A DNA stretch of 21,053 bases, from contig CALYQE010000019.1 of NCBI GenBank assembly GCA_945281075.1, positions 1-21,053 on the forward strand. The letters are read 5' to 3'. Of this stretch, positions 8,464-14,848 are shown one piece after another. The position numbers were made by a program, and so were the translations under genes. The DNA is from an uncultured Lactobacillus sp. Its GTDB lineage: Bacteria > Bacillota > Bacilli > Lactobacillales > Lactobacillaceae. The notes below the pieces were generated by a model. That model saw only the letters and a list, made by a program, of their open reading frames with translations. It had not been told where the DNA came from and ran no database searches. Position 1 is the first letter of the stretch, and every line of letters starts with the position of its first letter.

Positions 8464-9627
8464 TTACCTTAAATTACCGGTTTTAACATACTCGTGATCA
8501 TCAATAATATAATACTTGCGACCATATAACTTCACGGCACCACCATAAATTCTGACATAGTCGCCACGTTTTAATTTGTTTGTTCCTACACGAACGCCGT
8601 TTTCGTCATAGATATACGCATTATGCTTCACTAGCCGCAACGCGCCTTCCACGTTACTTGCAACCAGATATTGATTTAGACCAATTTGCAAATATTTGCG
8701 TCTGTTAATCAGCTTGCTGCCATAAATCGTCAATTTACTCCCGGCTTTTTTGCTCGGCAGTGTCGTCTTGACGCCATTTGCATCATAAACCAGCGCATTG
8801 TGCATTAATAACTTAGTCGCTACCGGTGCGGGCAAGGCCGGAGTGGTGGGTTTGGGAGTAGTTGGAACAGTTGGCTTAACGGGTTTAACCGGCTTAATAG
8901 TATCGTCGCCGGTGTCACTAATAGAACCAGAACCAGTATCGCCATTGTCATAGTAGTACTTAATGAGATCGTAAAAGTCGTCCATTGAATAGTTCCACTT
9001 TGCAAAGTAGCCATCCGGATCGCCATGATCAGTTCCGCCTAAAAATTGCGAAACAGCACGGTGTGACCAAACGGTGCCTTTACCGTCATGAACAGCATTA
9101 TCAGGAACGATATTGTACTGGCGCATGATCTGTGCAACATAAATCGCATCATTATTGATGCTTTTAGCAAAATCAGCAAGATTGTTTTCTTCGCACAACT
9201 CTACCTGAAAGAAACGATTATTAGCAACTGGACCTGCGCCCCAAACGCCATAATCGGGTGAAGTCATTTGAATGACACCAGTCTTATCAACAAAGGCATG
9301 AACATAGGAATAAATATTCATCCATTCACGATTAAAATAAATAGCTTCATTATACGCCGAAGCACCTGGAGTAGCTGTTTCGTGAATTACGACACCCTCT
9401 GGCTTGCCAAAGCGATAGTTAATTTTATTTTGTGCCTGAAAGTCATTAAATTGGATGCCTTTTTGCTGAAGCATTTGGTCTAAATAAGTAAGACCACCAT
9501 AGCTATTTTGTTTAGCCATATCATTAATCGAACTGGCATGAACTGCTACTGGTTCAGTTGCAGCCAAGGCTACAGCCGGAACAGTTATTCCAGCAGCCAA
9601 AGCCATAGCAGCTATTATTTTCCTCAT
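8464..9627 (-). CDS. Secreted N-acetylmuramoyl-L-alanine amidase with two SLAP-type wall-binding repeats
   Basis: Cell-wall hydrolase expected to cut the amide bond between muramic acid and the peptide stem. The 387 residues divide into: a signal peptide (about 1-31, cut near AVHA/SS); an Amidase_2 (T7-lysozyme-like) domain at about 60-215, with zinc ligands expected at His82 (VVIHETATP), His189 (VWSHRAVSQ) and Asp203 (DHGDPDG); a Thr/Pro/Lys linker at about 243-268; and two repeats at about 270-330 and 331-385, each beginning KLLMHNALVYDANGV or RLVKHNAYIYDENGV and ending in an IYG...KYL/KYY block. These repeats are the SLAP type that anchors S-layer-associated proteins in Lactobacillus. The gene is embedded in the metal-importer operon, 19 bases after the binding lipoprotein gene. 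The ATG has the ribosome binding site GAGGGT. Confidence 0.88.
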   Translation of the reverse strand: MRKIIAAMALAAGITVPAVALAATEPVAVHASSINDMAKQNSYGGLTYLDQMLQQKGIQFNDFQAQNKINYRFGKPEGVVIHETATPGASAYNEAIYFNREWMNIYSYVHAFVDKTGVIQMTSPDYGVWGAGPVANNRFFQVELCEENNLADFAKSINNDAIYVAQIMRQYNIVPDNAVHDGKGTVWSHRAVSQFLGGTDHGDPDGYFAKWNYSMDDFYDLIKYYYDNGDTGSGSISDTGDDTIKPVKPVKPTVPTTPKPTTPALPAPVATKLLMHNALVYDANGVKTTLPSKKAGSKLTIYGSKLINRRKYLQIGLNQYLVASNVEGALRLVKHNAYIYDENGVRVGTNKLKRGDYVRIYGGAVKLYGRKYYIIDDHEYVKTGNLR

Positions 9628-9646
9628 TTTTCTACCCTCATCATCA

Positions 9647-10534
9647 CTATTTTTTAGCTACATCAGCCAAATTTTGATAATTTTCATTCATCCATTCAAG
9701 GTAAGTCGTTTTTGCTGGAATTGTCTCTCTTACTTTCAAAACCGGAATCTTTTGCTCTTTTGCTAACTTAATAAAATTATTAACCGTTGAGCTTGAGGTT
9801 TGGGAATTTGCAACAAAGAAAGCAATCCTACGTTTTTTAATATTTACCGTCATCTTTTGAACCATTGCTGGACTAGGATCAGTGTTGTTTTGAATTGCTT
9901 TTTCAAAATCTTGATCCGCCACTTTCAAACCGACAGCTTCCAGCGCATAATCAAAAACTGGCTCACTTACATAAACGGATTTACTATTTTTACCATCAAT
10001 TGCAGCAGCTTCTTTTTGAAGCTTGGCAATTTTTGCTAAATATTTTTGACCATTGTCACGATAATAGCTTGCGTGCCTCGAGTCTTTTTTACTCAGCTTT
10101 CTCACTAAGTAATTAACATATTTAGTCGGCATCGTCAAATCAAACCAGATATGCGGATTATCGCCTTTTTTCAGTTTCATTAAGTCTTCGCCGACTAAAA
10201 CAGGTTCCTTCTCAACTGAGGAGGCCAGCTTATTCATCCAATTGTCATAGCCTAAACCGTTGGCAACAACGATGTCAGCATTTGATAGGGCCTTGGCGTC
10301 ATTGGTTGTCGGCTCAAAGTCGTGCGGATCGGCATTCGGATTCTTAATAATCGCTTCAGCTTTACCATATTTGCCAACCACATTTTGTGCAATATCAGCA
10401 TAAACATTGGTTGTGGTCATAATCGAAATCTTACTGCTCTTTTTTGGCTTTTGACTGCAGCCTCCCAGCAGTAATAAAGCCATCCCGAATAACGCCGCTT
10501 GGGCTATTATCTTCTTAAAATTAGCAAATGTCAT
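9647..10534 (-). CDS. Metal-binding lipoprotein of the ABC importer (ZnuA/TroA/PsaA family)
   Basis: Extracellular lipid-anchored protein that captures Mn2+ or Zn2+ and delivers it to the permease. From the chosen start it has 295 residues, with lipobox LLGGC (lipidated Cys26) after a hydrophobic signal. Expected metal ligands are His71 (DPHDFEPT), His128 (NPHIWFD), Glu191 (SEPVFDY) and probably Glu270 (VRETIP). A Glu rather than His at the third place resembles Mn-binding PsaA, and there is no His-rich loop of the ZnuA kind. I prefer ATG at 10534: the ATG at 10546 directly abuts the Shine-Dalgarno AGAAGGA, while the second has a 12-base spacing. It is the first gene of the operon, followed by the amidase, ATPase and permease. 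Confidence 0.9.
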   Translation of the reverse strand: MTFANFKKIIAQAALFGMALLLLGGCSQKPKKSSKISIMTTTNVYADIAQNVVGKYGKAEAIIKNPNADPHDFEPTTNDAKALSNADIVVANGLGYDNWMNKLASSVEKEPVLVGEDLMKLKKGDNPHIWFDLTMPTKYVNYLVRKLSKKDSRHASYYRDNGQKYLAKIAKLQKEAAAIDGKNSKSVYVSEPVFDYALEAVGLKVADQDFEKAIQNNTDPSPAMVQKMTVNIKKRRIAFFVANSQTSSSTVNNFIKLAKEQKIPVLKVRETIPAKTTYLEWMNENYQNLADVAKK

Positions 10535-10603
10535 TATTGTTGTCATTCCTTCTTCTATTTATTTTTTGATTAATAACAAAAATTGGGCTGTCGCAGCAAT
10601 AAA

Positions 10604-10624
10604 AGTTACTTACAATTAATAACT
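10604..10624. promoter_or_regulatory. Imperfect inverted repeat just downstream of the -10 of the metal importer operon
   Basis: AGTTACTTA and TTAATAACT form 9-base arms (7 of 9 matched) around CAA. On the - strand the repeat begins right after the -10 (10625-10630), over the expected transcription start, a common repressor position. The regulator is not identified. Confidence 0.35.
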
Positions 10625-10654
10625 ATTATACACTAAAAACCAATTACGATTAAA
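10625..10654 (-). promoter_or_regulatory. Promoter of the metal importer operon with a Zur-like half-site
   Basis: A perfect TATAAT is at 10625-10630 on the - strand. The region 17 to 18 bases upstream is only a weak -35 (TTAATC or TTTAAT). AATCGTAAT (10643-10651 on the - strand), which equals one half of the Bacillus subtilis Zur box, covers part of that -35 region. The second half of the box is not present. The leader to the start codon is about 85 bases and contains the inverted repeat at 10604-10624. Confidence 0.45.
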
Positions 10655-10723
10655 GTCCTGCACTGAAACAAATCCTCCTCATTCTTGCTAGTTACTGGTT
10701 TATTAACTTCTTTCTTTAATTAA

Positions 10724-10760
10724 ACTAAAAAGGCGTGCGAGAAGTTCGCGCGTCTTTAGT
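10724..10760 (-). terminator. Rho-independent terminator of lrgAB
   Basis: On the - strand ACTAAAGACGCGCGA pairs with TCGCACGCCTTTTTAGT through a GC-rich inner stem (two mismatches) and an A/T outer stem, with five Ts on the 3' side. It lies about 46 bases after the lrgB stop codon. Confidence 0.65.
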
Positions 10761-10805
10761 GTAAGTAAACGTATCAATCAATATTTTTATCCAAATAAAT
10801 TAAAA

Positions 10806-11531
10806 CTACAATCCAATCAAATGTGAAAAGACTGGAACTAACAAATTATCTACTAAAGCAGTTGCTACAACCGCAACCGCTGCCATTGCGCCTTGAATTG
10901 ATCCCAATTGCAATGCAAAGGCTGAGCCAATAGTATGACCAGAAGCGCCTAGTCCTAAACCAGCACCAAGCGGATCACTGTTGAGCTTAAACCAATCGAC
11001 CAGTTGCTTGCCAAGGGCATAGATTACGACAGCATTGATAATACATGCCATAGCAGTAACTGACGCATTGCCTCCAATTGAAGCAGTTAGCGGCATCGCA
11101 ACCGCAGTAGTGGCAGACTGACTGAGCATCGACTTAATGCCGATATTATCAAGTCCAACTACTTTAGAAACGAGGGTAATTAGCACCATTGATATAAATG
11201 TTCCGAAAACTAGCCCTAGAATAATCACGAGCCAATTCTTTTTAACAATATCATTACGTTTATACAATGGAACGGCGAAAGCAATTGTCGCTGGTGTAAT
11301 AAACCAAAAGATGATGTCACCACCGGGTTTATAGACTTGAGTATAAATTTGGGCAGTTGTTGTATTTAAGAATTTCGCTATGACAATTAAAATAGTTATG
11401 CCTAAAACCATGCTGACAAACAATGGCTGGAAGAGGAAAAAACCGTTCGATTTTTTAAATAACCATTGTCCGAACAAAAAAACAGCTAATGATAGAAAAA
11501 CACCAAATAATGGATTCGCAAGATACTTCAT
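10806..11531 (-). CDS. lrgB: LrgB/CidB-family membrane protein
   Basis: Integral membrane protein, partner of the LrgA holin-like protein. In staphylococci and streptococci the pair modulates murein hydrolase activity, autolysis and overflow metabolism; plant and bacterial relatives are linked to glycolate or pyruvate transport. The 241 residues are hydrophobic through most of their length, with about six to seven membrane segments and the family's conserved stretches PATIAFAVPLYKRN, SATTAVAMPLTASIGGN and GLGLGASGHTIGSAFALQLG. Length is typical (about 230). The ATG has the ribosome binding site GGAGGT and overlaps the lrgA stop codon by one base (TAATG). Transported substrate is not evident. 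Confidence 0.92.
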   Translation of the reverse strand: MKYLANPLFGVFLSLAVFLFGQWLFKKSNGFFLFQPLFVSMVLGITILIVIAKFLNTTTAQIYTQVYKPGGDIIFWFITPATIAFAVPLYKRNDIVKKNWLVIILGLVFGTFISMVLITLVSKVVGLDNIGIKSMLSQSATTAVAMPLTASIGGNASVTAMACIINAVVIYALGKQLVDWFKLNSDPLGAGLGLGASGHTIGSAFALQLGSIQGAMAAVAVVATALVDNLLVPVFSHLIGL

Positions 11532-11974
11532 TATTTTGCACCTCCAACTTTTTTATGATCATTCAGGTGCAACTGTGTTTTAGCAATTTTATTTACTAAA
11601 AAGCTAAAAAATCTTGTTGTATAAGCCGTAACCACCAACAAAATAACGGTTGCTGCAATAATTACAATTATCAATTGCACCCCCTGCTGTTCCATTATCT
11701 TTAAGTTAGCCGCTAGAGAAATTCCAGACGGAACAAACATAAAGCCAATTAGTGATATTAACGCGCTTCCGAATGAATCAACCCATTCAACCTTAACAAT
11801 GTGAGTGGTTAATAAAAGATAAAGTAAAACCAACCCAATCACAGGCGTAGGCACAGGAAACGATTTGGGAATTAGATCTGACAATATTTGTGAAACAAAT
11901 AAAATTGCCGCATAGATGAACATCTGTACCAACAATGGTGCTGATTTTTCTTTCTGCGTTTCTTTCTTTTGCAT
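11531..11974 (-). CDS. lrgA: LrgA/CidA-family holin-like protein
   Basis: Small membrane protein of the CidA/LrgA family, thought to act like a holin or antiholin and to form a complex with LrgB. The 147 residues start with a charged stretch (QKKETQKEKSA) and then four hydrophobic segments; the conserved FPVPTPVIGLVLLYLLL and the FGSALISLIGFMFVPSGISL region are visible. Length is typical. The ATG is preceded by AAAGGAAAT. The gene follows lytR but is separated from it by a strong terminator (12069-12118), so it probably has its own promoter, or depends on readthrough, under control of the adjacent LytS/LytR pair. Confidence 0.92.
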   Translation of the reverse strand: MQKKETQKEKSAPLLVQMFIYAAILFVSQILSDLIPKSFPVPTPVIGLVLLYLLLTTHIVKVEWVDSFGSALISLIGFMFVPSGISLAANLKIMEQQGVQLIIVIIAATVILLVVTAYTTRFFSFLVNKIAKTQLHLNDHKKVGGAK

Positions 11975-12019
11975 ATAGCCATTTCCTTTCTTATTACATC
12001 TTGATTGCTTCCAAGTAAT

Positions 12020-12047
12020 AAGATAGTACCAATAGCCAATAATGTAA
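12020..12047 (-). promoter_or_regulatory. Candidate promoter of lrgAB
   Basis: Between the lytR terminator and lrgA, the best - strand match is TTACAT (12042-12047), 16 bases, TATCTT (12020-12025). Both hexamers are weak, as is common for promoters that need an activator such as LytR. Confidence 0.3.
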
Positions 12048-12068
12048 GCGATTTACCGATGAACAGCC

Positions 12069-12118
12069 AAAAAAGGCCTCTGAACTGCACATAAGCACTT
12101 GCACAAGTTTCAGAAGCC
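12069..12118 (-). terminator. Rho-independent terminator between lytR and lrgA
   Basis: On the - strand GGCTTCTGAA...CT..GCA pairs with TGCAGTTCAGAGGCC (one G-U pair, small bulges) around a loop of about 10 bases and is followed by six Ts (12069-12074). It starts 13 bases after the lytR stop codon. Confidence 0.8.
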
Positions 12119-12130
12119 ATTATTTTCAAC

Positions 12131-12865
12131 TTACATCTCTAGGAGTTCAGTCAGTTCCTTGCGATATGAACGACCTACTTGAACTTTGTCCCCATTACTC
12201 ATAATCAACAACAAGGTATGATTAAACCAAGGCTGAACTTCCTTAATGGCCTCAATGTTGACCAAAGCGTTCCGGTTTACCTGCATAAATTCTTCATCTG
12301 GTAATCGCTTAATAAGCCACGACAAAGTTTTTTTAGTTTGATATTTATTTTTGGCAGTCGCGATCGTGAGTATGCCATCTGCAACCTGAGCTGCAATAAT
12401 GGCCAATTTTTTCACCACAGCATTCCGATCAGCCAGTTCAATGCTAAGCATTTCGCCATCATGACCGGCCGGTTTAGGTTTTACCTGCTTAGTATCCAGT
12501 ACCTTAACCGCTTTTTCCAATGCTTGATCAATTCGTTTTTGTTCAAATGGTTTTAAAACATAGTCAAGCGCGCCAACATCAAATGCTTTAACTGCATATT
12601 CATCATACGCGGTTGCAAAAATAATGATTGGTGAATAATTTAACTGCTTGAATTCGTACGCAAGTTCAAAACCATTTTCTTCATTGAGTGAAATATCTAA
12701 AAATACCAGGTCTATTTGGTATTTAAGCAGGATCCCCTGTGCTTCTTTAATGTCCTCTGCCTGATAGAGCTTTATTTCTTGACCGTCTAAACTCGCACTT
12801 TTCTTGATTAAAAATGACAGTTCCTTTCTTGCCAGTGGCTCGTCGTCGACTACCAAAATTCTCAT
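12131..12865 (-). CDS. lytR: LytTR-family response regulator
   Basis: DNA-binding response regulator expected to be phosphorylated by the LytS kinase encoded just upstream and to activate lrgAB. In 244 residues, the receiver domain (1-120) shows Asp7/Asp8, phosphorylation site Asp57 (LVFLDIS), Thr85 and Lys105 (LKPF). A linker follows, and the C-terminal LytTR DNA-binding domain (about 140-242) ends in VGRSYRKELTELLEM and contains FMQVNRNALVNIEAI. This domain order and length fit the LytR/LytT group. It begins 17 bases after lytS with AAAGGGG before the ATG. All phosphorylation residues are in place. Confidence 0.92.
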   Translation of the reverse strand: MRILVVDDEPLARKELSFLIKKSASLDGQEIKLYQAEDIKEAQGILLKYQIDLVFLDISLNEENGFELAYEFKQLNYSPIIIFATAYDEYAVKAFDVGALDYVLKPFEQKRIDQALEKAVKVLDTKQVKPKPAGHDGEMLSIELADRNAVVKKLAIIAAQVADGILTIATAKNKYQTKKTLSWLIKRLPDEEFMQVNRNALVNIEAIKEVQPWFNHTLLLIMSNGDKVQVGRSYRKELTELLEM

Positions 12866-12882
12866 TCTAGTTATCCCCTTTA

Positions 12883-14622
12883 CTAATTATTTACTGGTTT
12901 AGCTAATCTAAATGGAATTTCTGTTTGGCAGACTGTTCCTTGTTCATTAGCGGAAATATTCAGCCTGCTGTTGGTACCATATAAACTCACTAAACGCTGA
13001 TTCAAATTAAATAAGGCTAACCCACTGCCTTTAGATTCACTAATTGTCTCTTGACCAAGCCGCTTTAAAATTGCAGCTGGAATTCCGGTCCCATTGTCTT
13101 TAACAGTAATTTTTAGGATGTTGTTATTCGCTGTTAAGTTGACGATTATTTTATTGCCTGTTTTTCTGCCTTTAAAGGCATGCTGGATCGCATTTTCGAC
13201 AAAAATTTGCAGACAAAAAGCTGGCAAAAGCGTATTTTCCGGAACAGCAATTTGATAATCGAGCGTAAATTTATCAGGAAAGCGCAACTGTTCAATTCCT
13301 GTATAAGCCTGCACGTGTTGCTTTTCTTCTTTGAGTGTCACTTCTTTTGCTTGACCATTCTTTAGGCTGGACCTAAAAAAAGTGCTCAATTCAAGCAGCC
13401 CGTAATGGGCCTTATTAACATCTATTCGCAACAAAGCAACAATCGTATTGATCGCATTAAAGAAAAAGTGGGGGTTAATCTGCACTTGCAACGCCCGAAT
13501 CTCAGCTTCATTGAGCAGCTTAGTTTGCTGCTCAGCAATCCCAATTGCTAGCTGACCGGAAAAAATCATTGCTAAACCTTTCACCAGATTCTCCTCCACC
13601 ACGGTCATTTTACGGCCCTCACAAAAGTAAAGTTTCAAAGCACCAATGGTTTTTTGATTAACCCGTAAAGGACAAACAATTGCCGAAGTCAACAGGCAGT
13701 TTAGATTTGGACACCCGATTTGGTCTTTTGAGTTTGCCAATTTTTCCTTTCCCGTTGCAATTACCGTTTTTGACAAATCCGTAATGACCGGCTCTCCAGC
13801 AATATGGTGGTCTTGGCCTGCACCGACATGTGCTAAAACGTTAACCTGGTCAGTTAAGCCAACCGCGTCAAACTTGGTATACCGCTTAATAATTTGACAC
13901 ACGTGAGTTGCAGAATTGAAGTCAAGCCCATGACGAAAATATGGCAAAGTCTTGCTGGTTAATTCCAAAACATCTTTGGTTTGAACCGCTTTTAACTGCC
14001 GCTCATTTGACAAGTAGGTTTTTAAAATTTCAATAAATAAACTAGAGCCGATTGTATTAAGCAAAATCATTGGCATAAAAATCAATTTAATTAAGCCAAA
14101 GCCGTGAAAAGCAAAAATAAAAGCCATTTGGATCAGTTCGGCCAGCAGCGACAAAACCGCCACCCAAAAACTCGACGGATATAAATCATTTTGCTTTACC
14201 CGATCGCCTAAAACGCCGGTCAAATAGCCGATTAAAACTGAGCTAAAGATATAAAAATAATCTGAAAAGCCGCCAAAAATTACGCGGTGCAGTCCGCCAA
14301 CCAGCCCGACTAGCATGCCCACATAAGGCCCGGCGGTCAGGCTAGCCGCCGTAATTACCAACACTCGCGTATTCGCAATTGAATCGGTTTGCCTAAGACC
14401 GGTAATTGCTAAGGGGGTAATCACTTCTTTCGAGCTCGAAATTTCAACCCCAGTTAAATTAGCAAGAACAACGTAAAAAGAAAAAATAACAAATAACCAA
14501 ATCTGTGATTTCAAGGTTCTTGTTTCGATTAAGTTTCTGAAAAAGCGCATATTAACCAGCAGAAAAGCTAGGATCATAATGATGCCTAATCTTTCCGCGA
14601 GCAAAATAAATAGATTAAACAC
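12883..14622 (-). CDS. lytS: LytS-type sensor histidine kinase
   Basis: Membrane sensor kinase partnered with the response regulator downstream; LytS kinases sense membrane potential or cell-wall and overflow metabolite signals. The 579 residues hold an N-terminal 5TMR-LYT membrane domain (about 1-200, with NTRVLVITAASLTAGPYVG and VGLVGGLHRVIFGG), a GAF-like domain (about 220-360), and a His_kinase/HATPase_c region. The phosphoaccepting residue is His385 in QINPHFFFNAINT. The ATP site shows Asn477 (FVENAIQHAF) and DNGTGIP at 509-515, then GSGLALFNLNQRL. The GAF region has two Cys in CPNLNC and another in IVCPLR, a possible metal or redox site, though this spacing is common in the family. The start is GTG at 14622 with GGACGGAG upstream. 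Confidence 0.92.
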   Translation of the reverse strand: MFNLFILLAERLGIIMILAFLLVNMRFFRNLIETRTLKSQIWLFVIFSFYVVLANLTGVEISSSKEVITPLAITGLRQTDSIANTRVLVITAASLTAGPYVGMLVGLVGGLHRVIFGGFSDYFYIFSSVLIGYLTGVLGDRVKQNDLYPSSFWVAVLSLLAELIQMAFIFAFHGFGLIKLIFMPMILLNTIGSSLFIEILKTYLSNERQLKAVQTKDVLELTSKTLPYFRHGLDFNSATHVCQIIKRYTKFDAVGLTDQVNVLAHVGAGQDHHIAGEPVITDLSKTVIATGKEKLANSKDQIGCPNLNCLLTSAIVCPLRVNQKTIGALKLYFCEGRKMTVVEENLVKGLAMIFSGQLAIGIAEQQTKLLNEAEIRALQVQINPHFFFNAINTIVALLRIDVNKAHYGLLELSTFFRSSLKNGQAKEVTLKEEKQHVQAYTGIEQLRFPDKFTLDYQIAVPENTLLPAFCLQIFVENAIQHAFKGRKTGNKIIVNLTANNNILKITVKDNGTGIPAAILKRLGQETISESKGSGLALFNLNQRLVSLYGTNSRLNISANEQGTVCQTEIPFRLAKPVNN

Positions 14623-14700
14623 AATGCTCTCCGTCCTACTAATACATTAAACTATCCCCTTTTTACCATTTTATTATTACATAAAATTAGCATTTACTTA

Positions 14701-14716
14701 TTGAAATCGAATTCAA
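14701..14716. promoter_or_regulatory. Near-perfect palindrome upstream of lytS
   Basis: TTGAAATCGAATTCAA is symmetric except for one mismatched pair. It lies about 80 bases before the lytS start in the region between the fruA terminator and lytS. A TTGACA on the - strand (14732-14737) is nearby but has no good -10 at 17 bases; TTCAAT plus TGTAAT at 18 bases is another candidate promoter. It may be an operator. Confidence 0.3.
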
Positions 14717-14800
14717 CCGCATAAATTAAGGTGTCAATTACCAAAAGCGGACGGTCATTTTCCTATTGCAAGCCACATTAAACCAGTGATTTTTGACCAC

Positions 14801-14828
14801 AAAAAAACGCCACTTACAATGTGACGTT
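14801..14828 (-). terminator. Rho-independent terminator of fruRKA
   Basis: AACGCCAC (14806-14813) pairs with GTGACGTT (14821-14828), 8 bp with one G-T, loop of 7. On the - strand it is followed by seven Ts. It is about 20 bases after the fruA stop codon. Confidence 0.85.
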
Positions 14829-14848
14829 GTTGTTATTTTTTTATCTCA

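Noticed and set aside
8880..8900. Short tandem repetition in the amidase gene (PVKPVKP region)
   Set aside because: It encodes a Pro/Lys linker; too short and degenerate to be called a DNA repeat element.
8820..9026. 68-residue Thr/Leu-rich frame inside the amidase gene
   Set aside because: It is a shifted reading of the Thr/Pro linker region of the amidase; the linker in the main frame is normal for wall-anchored enzymes.
11872..12129. 85-residue - strand frame with one hydrophobic stretch between lytR and lrgA
   Set aside because: It spans the lytR terminator hairpin, runs out of frame into lrgA, ends in a Cys/His/Arg-rich meaningless sequence and has no ribosome binding site of its own.
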